A stretch of DNA of 64,000 nucleotides from Acidimicrobiaceae bacterium (GCA_003167415.1 PMTF01000017.1:43003-107002), one strand, 5' to 3'. Shown: positions 1 through 8,011, counted from the first letter of the stretch. A program made the numbers and translations. Notes: generated by a model from the sequence alone, not told the origin.

Positions 1-641
1 TTGCCCTTCACCTGACTGAGCGCGTGATTCAGCGTCGACTGATAGACGTCGGCCGAATGGAAAGATCCAGCGGCGGCCCGCGTGAGACTGGCCGCTTTGC
101 CCACTTCGGTCGCCAGGATGCTGCGCTCCTGGGTCAGTTCGATCTTGTAGTTCTTCAGGTTCGACAGGGTTTGGGCCACGTTGCCCTGGGCCAACTGGTT
201 GTAGACGTTGGTCGCACCAATTTTTGAGGCACTGTTGGAGAAGAGGGGGTTGTTGCTCGCGGCCGCCCCGTTGGTCACGTAGGCGAAGACGGCCTCGGCG
301 CGCAACTGCGCATCGCCCTTGGTGACGTTCTTCTTGATAATGGCGACGTCGGCTTTGGTGTTGCGGATCTCACTGGCGATCTTGTTCAGCTTGATCTTGG
401 CGAGATCGTACTTTTGACCGAGGTAGTCGACGTGGGCGCTGATCCGATTGATCTGTTTGAGGAGTTGGTTCGCCCGCGCGCGATCGGTGCCGAGTGTCCC
501 GGCCGACGCGAGACGCGAGGAGAAGGTCACAGTGCCAAGGCACACTGCGACCACAGCCAAAATGGAAAACATCCACCGGAAGCGCCTGAGTTCCCTTGCT
601 GGCCGTAGCGTCGGAGGCGCCATGCGCACGACGTCAGTCAC
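1..641 (-). CDS. Secreted coiled-coil protein, amino-terminal part (probable peptidoglycan hydrolase)
   Basis: The open frame runs off the left edge, so the carboxyl end is missing. I chose the GTG at 641 because a TAGCCT hexamer (648-653, read on the minus strand) ends six bases before it; an ATG at 623 is the alternative. The protein starts with a basic stretch (RELRRFRW), then a hydrophobic segment ending in SRLASAG, a likely signal peptide. The mature part is rich in Leu, Lys, Glu and Gln with heptad-like spacing and almost no Cys or Pro, as in the coiled-coil arms of RipA/PcsB/EnvC-type cell-wall hydrolases. The catalytic domain (NlpC/P60 or M23) would be outside the window, so hydrolase function is inferred. 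Confidence 0.65.
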   Translation of the reverse strand, partial: MTDVVRMAPPTLRPARELRRFRWMFSILAVVAVCLGTVTFSSRLASAGTLGTDRARANQLLKQINRISAHVDYLGQKYDLAKIKLNKIASEIRNTKADVAIIKKNVTKGDAQLRAEAVFAYVTNGAAASNNPLFSNSASKIGATNVYNQLAQGNVAQTLSNLKNYKIELTQERSILATEVGKAASLTRAAAGSFHSADVYQSTLNHALSQVKG

Positions 642-647
642 GGGTTA

Positions 648-653
648 AGGCTA
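648..653 (-). promoter_or_regulatory. -10 element TAGCCT, leaderless type
   Basis: The hexamer TAGCCT on the minus strand ends six bases before the GTG at 641. A transcript would start at or next to the start codon. No convincing -35 was seen. Confidence 0.4.
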
Positions 654-781
654 CCGGCTACGGCCGATACCGTGCAGACTCGAGTTGCTAAGAAGTTCAC
701 TTCTACCTGATCAACGAGGGTGAATCGACGCGCCACCAACGGTAATTCCGTCGAGTGTTCGGACAGATTCGCGTCCGAGAA

Positions 782-787
782 TAGGCT
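782..787 (+). promoter_or_regulatory. -10 element TAGGCT, leaderless type
   Basis: TAGGCT ends six bases before the ATG of the lyase gene at 794; the same hexamer and spacing precede the gene at 4757. No clear -35. Confidence 0.45.
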
Positions 788-793
788 CGGCGC

Positions 794-1732
794 ATGTCGA
801 ATCGATCTCGTGCGTTACCGCGTCGCTCCTGTCTTTCGACCCCCGGCTCCTCCGAACGCTTCCTCGCCAAGGCGCCGACGGCCACGACCGACTTCTCCTT
901 CCTCGATCTCGAAGACTCGGTGGCGCCGAACGAGAAGGTGGCCGCGCGCGCCAAAGTCGCCCAGGCGATCCGCACGTTGGACTGGGACGACCGTGTGCTG
1001 TGCGTGCGGGTGAACGCCTGGGACACGCCCTGGACCTACGGCGATGTGATCGAGGTGGTGACCGACGCCGGTCCTCGCCTCGACGAGGTCATGCTGCCGA
1101 AGGTGCAAAGAGCCTCGGACGTCGTGGCGCTCGATCTCCTCCTCACCCAGGTCGAACAGAACGCGGGCCTGGAGCCGGGTCACATCGGCATCGAGGCGCA
1201 GATAGAAACTGCGCGGGGCCTCATCAACGTCGAGGAGATCTGTGCGGCGTCGCCGCGCCTGGAGTCCATCGTCTTCGGGCCGGCCGACTTCGCGGCCTCG
1301 ATCGGGATGCCGGTCACCACGATCGACGAGACGATCCATCACGCCCCCTCGAATCCCTTCAGCTACGTGTTCGCCAAGATCTTGATGGCCGGGCGGGCCA
1401 ATGGGCTCCACGTCATCGACGGCCCGTTCCTCAAGGTTCGCGACCTCGAGGCGCTGCGCTACGCCGCTCAGATCTCGGCCTCCTACGGATTTGACGGCAA
1501 GTGGGCGCTCACCCCTGACCAGGCAATTGTGCTCAACGAGGTCTACTCCCCGAGTCAGGAACTGTTCGACAAGTCCTTCGACATCCTCGACGCCTACCAG
1601 GAGGCCACGGAGAACAATCACACCGGCGCGGTCATGTTCGGCGACGAGATGATCGACGAAGCCTCGGCGAAGATCGCTCACTCTTTCGTGGCTCGGGGAG
1701 AGCGTTCGGGGATGAAACCCACGCCGAAGTAG
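794..1732 (+). CDS. HpcH/HpaI/CitE-family CoA ester lyase, (3S)-malyl-CoA / beta-methylmalyl-CoA lyase type
   Basis: 312 residues, the size of the Mcl1-type lyases. The TIM-barrel family features are present: substrate and magnesium acid residues in FLDLEDSVAP, the VNAWDTPW strand, PKVQ, EAQIETARG with the metal-binding Glu, and FGPADFAASIG, which closely follows the malyl-CoA lyase pattern. These enzymes cleave or form malyl-CoA and beta-methylmalyl-CoA, giving glyoxylate plus acetyl- or propionyl-CoA. The presence of methylsuccinyl-CoA dehydrogenase-like and MaoC genes just downstream supports the beta-methylmalyl-CoA role in an ethylmalonyl-CoA pathway. A citrate-lyase beta-like or citramalyl-CoA lyase role cannot be excluded from sequence alone. 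The start is backed by the leaderless -10. Confidence 0.85.
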   Translation: MSNRSRALPRRSCLSTPGSSERFLAKAPTATTDFSFLDLEDSVAPNEKVAARAKVAQAIRTLDWDDRVLCVRVNAWDTPWTYGDVIEVVTDAGPRLDEVMLPKVQRASDVVALDLLLTQVEQNAGLEPGHIGIEAQIETARGLINVEEICAASPRLESIVFGPADFAASIGMPVTTIDETIHHAPSNPFSYVFAKILMAGRANGLHVIDGPFLKVRDLEALRYAAQISASYGFDGKWALTPDQAIVLNEVYSPSQELFDKSFDILDAYQEATENNHTGAVMFGDEMIDEASAKIAHSFVARGERSGMKPTPK

Positions 1733-1873
1733 CTTTCGCACCGCTGCGTTCACCAGAAATTCAATCAACCCGCTCTATCTTTTGGCGCCGCCCGGCGCTA
1801 GATTCCTTATTAGGAGTGTTTCGCAACAAGGATATTTCGAACACCGGGCAAGTGAAAAAGGAATTCCGAGCGC

Positions 1874-3088
1874 ATGGCAATCATTCAGCTGACGGCTCCG
1901 CGAAGTCGTTACGAAACTCTGAAGCGTGCGTTCAACGCGCGCGAGCGGCGCACCATCAGCTGGATGATGGCGAGCATCGTCGCCCTGCACGTGATCGGCT
2001 TCGGCGTTCTCTTCGCCTTCGTCTTGCCCGGGCACTACAAGAGCTTCGGCATCGGCCTCGGGATCCTCGCTTACACCTTGGGCCTTCGTCACGCCTTCGA
2101 CGCCGACCACATCTCGGCCATTGACAACACCACTCGCAAACTCCTCAACGAACGTCACGGCGTCGAAGGCACGAATCGCCCACTCACCCTGGGCTACTGG
2201 TTCTCGCTTGGTCACTCGACGATCGTGGTGGCGATCGGCATCGGCTTGGTCTTTTCGGAGCGCGCCGTCTTTCACGCCGTCTCGCACTCCAACTCGGGAC
2301 TCGAACAGTTTGGTGGCCTCTTCGGGACTTTGGTCTCAGCCTCCTTCCTCTTCTTGATCGCGCTGATGAACCTCGTGATCCTGGCCGGCATCATGCGCGT
2401 CTTTCGTTCGATGCGCGACGGCACCTACGACGAGGCCGAACTTGAGGCGCAGTTGCAGAGCCGCGGGCTGATGTACCGCTTCTTCGGCAAGTGGATGCGC
2501 TCAATCGACAAGGAGTGGAAGCTCTACCCGGTGGGCGTGGTCTTCGGCATGGGCTTTGACACCGCGACCGAAGTGGCGCTGCTCGCCTCCACCGCGGTCC
2601 TCGCGGCCACGCACGTGCCGTGGTACTCGATCATGTGCCTACCGATTCTCTTCACCGCGGGCATGGTCCTCATGGACACGATCGACTGCATGTTCATGAA
2701 CGTCGCCTACGGCTGGGCCTTCTTCAATCCGGTGCGCAAGATCTTCTACAACCTGGCGATCACCGGACTGTCGGTGGCGATCTGTTTCTTCATCGGCGCG
2801 ATTGAGGTCTTGGGTCTCTTGCCGCACGAACTCCACTGGAAGGGCGCGTTCTGGCACGCGATGTCCGGTTTCGACATCAACGAGGCCGGATTGATCATCG
2901 TCGGAATGTTCGTCGTGACGTGGTTGGGCGCCGTGCTGATCTGGCGCTACGGCCACATTGAAGAGAGGTGGGGCTCGAGTCTTCGCTCGACCGAAGTCGC
3001 CATCTTGGACGGTGCTGAACGGTCCTTAGGGGACGAGGATCCCCGAAGCGACTTCGGTGGCCCGGCCTACGGTTTCGCGGCCGACTAG
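1874..3088 (+). CDS. NiCoT-family nickel/cobalt permease
   Basis: 404 residues with about eight hydrophobic segments. The family signature RHAFDADHISAIDN (HX4DH type) lies in the second membrane segment near residue 76, followed by LGHSTIV and GMGFDTATEV, all hallmarks of HoxN/NixA transporters. These move Ni2+ or Co2+ into the cytoplasm. Which metal is used cannot be read from the sequence; the cobalamin-dependent enzymes in this window (metH, mutase) would make cobalt useful. Upstream 1733-1873 has a TAGATT hexamer at 1799-1804 that could drive a leader of about 60 bases; I saw no recognisable metal riboswitch. It lies between two genes of the CoA pathway and converges on the dehydrogenase. 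Confidence 0.9.
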   Translation: MAIIQLTAPRSRYETLKRAFNARERRTISWMMASIVALHVIGFGVLFAFVLPGHYKSFGIGLGILAYTLGLRHAFDADHISAIDNTTRKLLNERHGVEGTNRPLTLGYWFSLGHSTIVVAIGIGLVFSERAVFHAVSHSNSGLEQFGGLFGTLVSASFLFLIALMNLVILAGIMRVFRSMRDGTYDEAELEAQLQSRGLMYRFFGKWMRSIDKEWKLYPVGVVFGMGFDTATEVALLASTAVLAATHVPWYSIMCLPILFTAGMVLMDTIDCMFMNVAYGWAFFNPVRKIFYNLAITGLSVAICFFIGAIEVLGLLPHELHWKGAFWHAMSGFDINEAGLIIVGMFVVTWLGAVLIWRYGHIEERWGSSLRSTEVAILDGAERSLGDEDPRSDFGGPAYGFAAD

Positions 3089-3092
3089 GTCG

Positions 3093-4703
3093 TCACTCGC
3101 GAACGTCTTCTAACAGTCGTCGCGCGATGACCTTGAGACAGAGCGTCTCGTCGGCGCCTTCGAAGATCGAAAGCACGCGCGCGTCCACGAAGTAGCGGCT
3201 CACCGGGTACTCCTCGGCGTAGCCCATCCCGCCGTGAATCTGCATCGCTTCGCGCGTGACCCACTCGGCCGCGCGACAGACGTAGGCCTTGGCCATCGAC
3301 GCCTCGAGGGCGCCCCCGCCGCGACCCATTTCGCGCGCGACCTCCAGTGAGAACTGCCGGGCGCACTGGATGATGGCGGCCATCGTGCCCAGCTTCACGC
3401 GCGTCAGTTCAAAGTCGATGATGGCTTCGCCGAAGACCACGCGACTCTGCGCGTAGGCGAGCGCCGCATCGTAAGCCGCCTGCATGACGCCCACGGCGCG
3501 CGCCGCCGTTTGTAGTCGCCCGTTCTCGAACCCGGCCATCTGGAAGTAGAAGCCTCGGCCGAGTCCTTCGTCGCCCCCGACCAGGTCGGCGGCGGGAACG
3601 AACCAGCGCTCGAAGGCCAGTTCATAGGAGTGCATGCCGCGATAGCCGATCGTGTCGATCGGACGGCCCTCCAGGCGCCCGCTCCCGTGGCCCGGACCTT
3701 CGTGGACGCCCTGGGTCAGAATGAATCCGTGGCTTTCGCCCTGGGGCTTCTCGACCAAGAATAAGGACAGGCCCCGATGCGCCGCGCCGCGGTCGGCGTC
3801 GGTGCGCGCGAGCAGCATCAAGACGTCGGCGCGCGCGGCGAACGTGCACCACGTCTTGGTGCCGTTGATGAGCCAGCCGCCCGCCGTCTTCGTGGCGCTC
3901 GTCGTGACGCCGGCGACGTCGCTGCCGAAGTCCGGCTCGGTCACGGCGACCGCCGCCAGGACCTCGCCCGACGCCAGTCGGGGTAACCATCGTTCCTTCT
4001 GCTCGCGCGTGCCACCCTTGACCAGGGCGCGCGTCAGGATTTCCGGTCGAGTAATCAACGACCCGCCGACGCCCAGGGCGCCCCAGGAGAGCTCCTCGGT
4101 TGCCACCACCATGCCGAGGTACTCCGACTCGCCGCCGGTGGCGAAGCCACCGAACTCCTCGGGTACCGAAAGACCGAATCCGCCGAGCTCGGCCAGTCCC
4201 GAAATCACGGACTCGGGGATGTCGGCGTTGGTCCGGTGCACGTGTTCGGCGTGCGGGCGCACCTGCTCGAGGGCGAAACGGTGAAAGGTGTCGGCGACCA
4301 TCGCGAAGTCGTCGCCGAGGTGACGCGGTCCGGGGCTTTCGGCGAGGTTCGCGACAAACTGCGGATCGCGATACGTCGTGACGAACGAGGCGAAGGGCCG
4401 GTACCAGTCGTCCTCGACGGCCCACAGGGTTTCGCGTCCGAGGATTCGCGTCGCGAGGTCACTCAGGGCGATCGCGAGGAACGCCGCGACTAGTTGGGAT
4501 TCGACTTCGCCGTGGGCGGCATACGCGAGCGAGGCGCGCGCCGTGGCGATGGCGCTTACGCCGTGCGCCACGTCATAGGCCAGGCTCTGGTGGGCGTCGA
4601 CGCCGCCACCGCGTTTTAGATTCACCAACGCACCGTCGATCACCGACTGCGCGCGCTCAATCAGTTCCGACGCCTGCACGAGATCGAGTGGGGGAGCAGT
4701 CAT
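3093..4703 (-). CDS. mcd: Acyl-CoA dehydrogenase of the (2S)-methylsuccinyl-CoA dehydrogenase (Mcd) type
   Basis: 536 residues, longer than ordinary acyl-CoA dehydrogenases (about 380), because a helical domain of roughly 140 residues precedes the FAD fold, as in Mcd. The middle has SLITRPEI, AVTEPDFGSDVAG and NGTKTWCTF (FAD binding), then an insertion with GRLEGRPIDTIGYRGMHSYE, and the end has REAMQIHGGMGYAEE and SIFEGADETL. I recall this pattern as close to Mcd. Mcd oxidises methylsuccinyl-CoA to mesaconyl-C1-CoA in the ethylmalonyl-CoA pathway. The ATG at 4703 is chosen over an upstream in-frame start because TACATT ends six bases before it and because the longer form would overlap the divergent gene at 4757. 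Confidence 0.8.
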   Translation of the reverse strand: MTAPPLDLVQASELIERAQSVIDGALVNLKRGGGVDAHQSLAYDVAHGVSAIATARASLAYAAHGEVESQLVAAFLAIALSDLATRILGRETLWAVEDDWYRPFASFVTTYRDPQFVANLAESPGPRHLGDDFAMVADTFHRFALEQVRPHAEHVHRTNADIPESVISGLAELGGFGLSVPEEFGGFATGGESEYLGMVVATEELSWGALGVGGSLITRPEILTRALVKGGTREQKERWLPRLASGEVLAAVAVTEPDFGSDVAGVTTSATKTAGGWLINGTKTWCTFAARADVLMLLARTDADRGAAHRGLSLFLVEKPQGESHGFILTQGVHEGPGHGSGRLEGRPIDTIGYRGMHSYELAFERWFVPAADLVGGDEGLGRGFYFQMAGFENGRLQTAARAVGVMQAAYDAALAYAQSRVVFGEAIIDFELTRVKLGTMAAIIQCARQFSLEVAREMGRGGGALEASMAKAYVCRAAEWVTREAMQIHGGMGYAEEYPVSRYFVDARVLSIFEGADETLCLKVIARRLLEDVRE

Positions 4704-4709
4704 AGGAGA

Positions 4710-4715
4710 AATGTA
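4710..4715 (-). promoter_or_regulatory. -10 element TACATT, leaderless type
   Basis: Minus-strand TACATT ends six bases before the ATG at 4703 and decides that start. The same hexamer and spacing precede msrB. Confidence 0.45.
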
Positions 4716-4744
4716 CCGGCTGGGAGGAATGGACAAGTGAGACC

Positions 4745-4750
4745 TAGGCT
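4745..4750 (+). promoter_or_regulatory. -10 element TAGGCT, leaderless type
   Basis: TAGGCT ends six bases before the GTG at 4757. With the minus-strand element at 4710-4715 it forms a compact divergent promoter region. Confidence 0.45.
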
Positions 4751-4756
4751 CGGAGC

Positions 4757-5197
4757 GTGAATGTGACAATGCTCCTTGCCGATTCGGCCCAAGTGGCCGA
4801 CGGCAAGCTCTACATCTTGGGCGGCGGATGGTCGGTGACCGGACCGGATCCGACGCCGTCGGCCGTCGCCATAAAAGTGATGGTCGATTGGCACGAATTC
4901 AACTCCAGTCATCACTGGGAGTTGTTCCTCGAAGACGCCGACGGACAGCCGGTGCGCTTCGATACGCCCGACGGACCCCAGCCCATTGAAGTGCGGGGCG
5001 ACTTCTCGGCGGTGGCGCCCGACGGCGTGCCCGTGGGAACCCCGGTTGACGTGCCGATTGCGGTCAACTTTGGACCGATTCCCCTGCAAGACGGCTCTCG
5101 CTTCACGTGGCGCTTGGTGATCGACGGCGACTCGTTGCCGGGCGGCACCGTCGCGTTCACCACGCGTCCGGCGCTTCCGGTCAGCGTCGACGAATAG
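4757..5197 (+). CDS. DUF6941-like conserved protein
   Basis: 146 residues, no signal peptide or membrane segment. The opening TMLLADSAQVADGKLYILGG is what I associate with the actinobacterial DUF6941 family; the rest is beta-rich (WHEFNSSHHWELFLEDADG, RFTWRLVIDG), like an immunoglobulin-type or beta-sandwich fold. Function is unknown. The GTG start is supported by the TAGGCT hexamer six bases upstream. It precedes the MaoC gene by 35 bases and probably shares its transcript, but nothing in the sequence ties it to CoA chemistry. Confidence 0.7.
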   Translation: MNVTMLLADSAQVADGKLYILGGGWSVTGPDPTPSAVAIKVMVDWHEFNSSHHWELFLEDADGQPVRFDTPDGPQPIEVRGDFSAVAPDGVPVGTPVDVPIAVNFGPIPLQDGSRFTWRLVIDGDSLPGGTVAFTTRPALPVSVDE

Positions 5198-5232
5198 TTC
5201 GACGTGGTCGCTTTGTGCGAGAGAATGGACCC

Positions 5233-5745
5233 ATGAGTTCATTCGAACGTCCCTTCGGGCGCTACTTCGAGGAGTTCGAGGTCGGCGACGTCTACAAGCA
5301 CTGGCCCGGCAAGACGATCACCGAGGCCGACGACCATCTCTTTTGCATGATCACGATGAACCATCATCCGCTGCACACCGACGCCTGGTTCGCCGAACAC
5401 GAGACCGTGCATCATAAGAACGTGGTGGTGGGCAACTTGGTCTATTCACTGCTCCTGGGCATGAGCGTGCCCGACGTGTCTGGTTCGGCCATCGCGAATC
5501 TCGAAGTCGAGTCCCTCGTCCATCGCAACCCGACGTTTCACGGCGACACCATCTACGCCGAGACGAGGGTCCTCGAGAAGACTCCTTCGACGTCCAAGAA
5601 CGACCGAGGCATCGTCACCGTCGAGACGAAGGGTTTCAATCAAGACGGTCTCGAGGTCTGCTACTTCCGACGCAAGGTAATGGTCTGGAAGCGAGAGTTC
5701 GCTCCGGTTCGAGAACGTCCGTACAGTGGCGACGTCTGGTCGTAG
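5233..5745 (+). CDS. MaoC-family hot-dog dehydratase, mesaconyl-CoA hydratase candidate
   Basis: 170 residues with a single hot-dog domain. GRYFEEFEVGDVYKHWPGKTITEADDHLF is the usual amino end of the family (given here as a broken-up description: the GKTITEADD part carries the catalytic Asp), followed by MNHHPLHTDAWFA with the catalytic His. Such proteins hydrate enoyl-CoA thioesters. Next to Mcd- and Mcl-type genes, the likely reaction is mesaconyl-CoA to beta-methylmalyl-CoA. The well-known mesaconyl-CoA hydratases of alphaproteobacteria are double hot-dog proteins about twice this size, so a single-domain form is an actinobacterial or archaeal-like variant or a different hydratase. The end overlaps mutY by 20 bases. 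Confidence 0.75.
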   Translation: MSSFERPFGRYFEEFEVGDVYKHWPGKTITEADDHLFCMITMNHHPLHTDAWFAEHETVHHKNVVVGNLVYSLLLGMSVPDVSGSAIANLEVESLVHRNPTFHGDTIYAETRVLEKTPSTSKNDRGIVTVETKGFNQDGLEVCYFRRKVMVWKREFAPVRERPYSGDVWS

Positions 5746-6604
5746 CGACCACGCGGCGTTTCGAAGAGCGCTGCGTCGAAGCGCGGCGAAACTCGCTCGC
5801 CCCCTACCGTGGATAGCGCACGCCGATCCGTGGGCCGTGCTGGTAAGCGAGGTCATGCTTCAACAGACGCAGACGTCGCGGGTGATCGAACCTTGGACCA
5901 GGTTTCTCGAAGCGTTCCCGACGCCCACCGCGTGCGCCGAAGCGCCTTTGTCCGACGTACTGCGGCTGTGGAGCGGCCTCGGCTATCACCGCCGGGCCAA
6001 GGCCCTGCACGACGCGGCGAAAATGATTCGCGATGAATTTGACGGCGCGGTGCCGAGTGAGGTGGCGGACCTGCGGCGCCTCCCCGGGATTGGCGAGTAC
6101 AGCGCGAACGCCGTCGGCTCATTCGCCTTCGGACGTGCGGTCGCCGTCGTGGACACCAACGTCGGTCGCGTGCTCGCGCGTGCCCTCGCCAATCGAACGC
6201 TGAGCGTGAGCGACGCCCGCGTTGAAGCGAACGAACTGTTGCCCCGAACGAACGCGGCGTCGTTCAACCAGGCCCTGTTGGACCTGGGGGCCCAGTTCTG
6301 CTCCTCGGCGCCACGCTGTGCGCTCTGTCCCGTGGCTCGCGCCTGTAAATGGAACCGCGAAGGTGGACCGGACCCCGCGCCCCGTAGCGCCGGAGTGTCT
6401 CGAGCGCAGCCGAAGTTTCACGGATCGAATCGCGAGGCCCGCGGGCGAGTGATCGCGGCGTTGCGCGAACGCCCTCGCTCAATGCAACATTTGTCGGCGT
6501 GCGTTGCAATGGACGCGGATCGTGGGGACGCCCTCATCGCCGGACTGGTGGCCGATGGTCTCGTCGAACGTCGGGGACGACTCGTGCACTTGAGCGGAGA
6601 GTAG
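5726..6604 (+). CDS. mutY: A/G-specific adenine DNA glycosylase MutY
   Basis: 292 residues. SEVMLQQTQ carries the catalytic Glu, LPGIGEYSANAV is the helix-hairpin-helix, and VDTNVGRVLAR carries the catalytic Asp. MutY removes adenine opposite 8-oxoguanine. The iron-sulfur loop reads CSSAPRCALCPVARAC, so the Cys spacing is C-X5-C-X2-C-X5-C, one residue shorter than the usual C-X6 first gap. The carboxyl end is a short winged-helix-like segment and there is no Nudix domain, common in actinobacterial MutY. The GTG start lies inside the MaoC gene. A cluster-bearing protein is consistent with the SUF genes nearby. Confidence 0.9.
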   Translation: MATSGRSDHAAFRRALRRSAAKLARPLPWIAHADPWAVLVSEVMLQQTQTSRVIEPWTRFLEAFPTPTACAEAPLSDVLRLWSGLGYHRRAKALHDAAKMIRDEFDGAVPSEVADLRRLPGIGEYSANAVGSFAFGRAVAVVDTNVGRVLARALANRTLSVSDARVEANELLPRTNAASFNQALLDLGAQFCSSAPRCALCPVARACKWNREGGPDPAPRSAGVSRAQPKFHGSNREARGRVIAALRERPRSMQHLSACVAMDADRGDALIAGLVADGLVERRGRLVHLSGE

Positions 6605-6641
6605 GGAAGTGTTCGCCGCACGGCGCACTCGGCGTCCTCGG

Positions 6642-6647
6642 TAACCT
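6642..6647 (+). promoter_or_regulatory. -10 element TAACCT, leaderless type
   Basis: TAACCT ends seven bases before the GTG at 6655 and picks that start from a frame that stays open much further upstream. Confidence 0.4.
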
Positions 6648-6654
6648 CAACGTC

Positions 6655-7140
6655 GTGAGTTCCATCGACGTCGCGCGCTTCAAAGAGGTCCTCGGACATT
6701 TCGTCACCGGCGTCGCCGTCGTCACGGCCGCCACGCCCGAAGGGCCGGTCGGCTTCACCTGTCAGACCTTTGGCGCCCTCTCCCTCGAGCCCGCGCTGAT
6801 CTCGTTCTCGGCCCTGTCGGCCAGCCACTCGTGGCCCCGAGCGCGCGACGTGGGCGTCGTCGGCGTCAACATTCTCTCTTCTGATCAGGAGGCAGTGGCG
6901 CGGGTCTTCGGGAAATCGGGCGCCGAGAAGTTCGCCGGGATCAGCTGGTCACCCGCTCCGAATGGCTCGCCGTTGATTAAGGGGGCCCTCGCGCATTTGG
7001 AGGGTCGAATCGAGCTCGTCACGTCCCAGGGCGACCACGACATCGTCGTGGTGGCGGCGCAGTACGGAGTGAGTCATCACGGCGCACCGTTGGTTTTCTA
7101 TCGCGGCCGATTCGCCGGATTCGACGGAATCGAGACTTAA
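6655..7140 (+). CDS. Flavin reductase-like FMN-binding protein
   Basis: 161 residues of the flavin reductase-like domain family (HpaC/DIM6 fold). Visible features are RFKEVLGHFVTGVAVVTA, the PVGFTCQTFGALSLEPALISF strand pair that binds FMN, and the closing HGAPLVFYRGRFAGF. Such proteins pass electrons from NAD(P)H to free flavin for a two-component oxygenase; no partner oxygenase is seen nearby, so the substrate system is unknown. The GTG start is supported by TAACCT seven bases upstream; the frame is open upstream into mutY, but those residues are Arg-rich and look non-coding. Confidence 0.8.
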   Translation: MSSIDVARFKEVLGHFVTGVAVVTAATPEGPVGFTCQTFGALSLEPALISFSALSASHSWPRARDVGVVGVNILSSDQEAVARVFGKSGAEKFAGISWSPAPNGSPLIKGALAHLEGRIELVTSQGDHDIVVVAAQYGVSHHGAPLVFYRGRFAGFDGIET

Positions 7141-7141
7141 C

Positions 7142-7147
7142 TACGAT
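7142..7147 (+). promoter_or_regulatory. -10 element TACGAT before a mini-ORF
   Basis: TACGAT ends seven bases before the GTG of a 14-codon reading frame (7155) that runs into the membrane protein gene. Confidence 0.35.
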
Positions 7148-7154
7148 TCCAAGA

Positions 7155-7199
7155 GTGATGACTCTCGTCAGTCCCGTTGGTGCTCGAATGAGGCGCTGA
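7155..7199 (+). CDS. Possible 14-residue leader peptide
   Basis: GTG-ATG-ACT-CTC begins a frame of 14 codons with product MMTLVSPVGARMRR. Its stop TGA shares a base with the ATG of the membrane protein (TGATG at 7197-7201), the arrangement used for translational coupling. The -10-like TACGAT seven bases upstream would make it leaderless. This is a pattern, not proof of translation; chance is a real alternative. Confidence 0.25.
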   Translation: MMTLVSPVGARMRR

Positions 7200-8011
7200 T
7201 GGCGCTCGCCGTCAAAATCGTCATCGTGTTAGTCGTCGTGGTGGTGGTGGCGATCGCGGCCCTGCGGATTCGAAAACTTCGCCGCGACGAAATCCGAGAA
7301 CTCTCCCAGCCGGTCGAGCGACGACTGATGTCGCCACCGCCGTCGCCCTATGCGCCGTCGAAGGGATTTCGCTTGCTCGACGGTCCGCTCGATTCGACAC
7401 GCCGTCCCGAGCCCGTTCGGCCGAGGCTCGAATCCGATCGCGACTACGTCTTCAGCGAGTCCCAAATGCCGGGCGGCGGGGAAGTGGTGCCGACGCAACT
7501 GCACCACAACGAAAAGTGGGCCCTCTCGAAGTCGGCGCGGCGTTCGAATTCCTACTCGGGACTTCGCGTCGCCATCATCGCGTTGATCGTCATCGTGATC
7601 GTGGGCGCGATTGGTCTCTATCTTCAGCGCGGGCCATCGAAGTCCGGCTCGACCACGACCACGACAACGAGACCTCCTTCGACGACCACGACCTTGGCGC
7701 TGCCGTCATCGTTCGTCGCGACGTCCACGAGTGGTCAGACCGCAACGTATCGGGTGCCGCTCACGAAGTACGACGTCATCGTGAAGGGTGCGCTCGGTCC
7801 GACGTGGGCCGTGTACCAAATGGGACCCCTCGGCACGCTCGAGTGGCAGGGCACCGTCGCGACGGGCAACCACGAATCACTCCGAATGGTCGGCGATTCT
7901 CAGATCACGATCGGCGCGCCAAAGAGCGCGAGTGTCACGGTCGAAGGAAAGCCGGTGGTCTTTCCGTCGCCGTTGCCGACGACGCTGGTGTTGTCCTTCG
8001 TCTCGTCATAG
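7199..8011 (+). CDS. Two-segment membrane protein of unknown function
   Basis: 270 residues. A very hydrophobic segment at about 4-22 is followed by a basic stretch, then a cytosolic-looking region with many Pro and Arg (23-120), a second membrane segment at about 123-142, a Thr/Pro-rich linker (about 151-170) and a soluble carboxyl domain of about 100 residues (starting SSFVATSTSGQTATYRV) that is beta-rich and probably outside the cell. The Thr-rich linker is typical of actinobacterial exported domains. I do not recognise the family. Its last six bases overlap the end of the convergent peptidase gene. Confidence 0.65.
   Translation: MALAVKIVIVLVVVVVVAIAALRIRKLRRDEIRELSQPVERRLMSPPPSPYAPSKGFRLLDGPLDSTRRPEPVRPRLESDRDYVFSESQMPGGGEVVPTQLHHNEKWALSKSARRSNSYSGLRVAIIALIVIVIVGAIGLYLQRGPSKSGSTTTTTTRPPSTTTTLALPSSFVATSTSGQTATYRVPLTKYDVIVKGALGPTWAVYQMGPLGTLEWQGTVATGNHESLRMVGDSQITIGAPKSASVTVEGKPVVFPSPLPTTLVLSFVSS

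Noticed and set aside
815..1768. Long minus-strand frame (317 codons) opposite the lyase gene
   Set aside because: It is the antisense of a clear HpcH/CitE lyase, is rich in Arg and His as expected for such shadows, and matches no family.
1733..1873. Nickel/cobalt or cobalamin riboswitch before the NiCoT permease
   Set aside because: Only a short GC-rich inverted stretch and a TAGATT are visible; conserved riboswitch boxes were not found.
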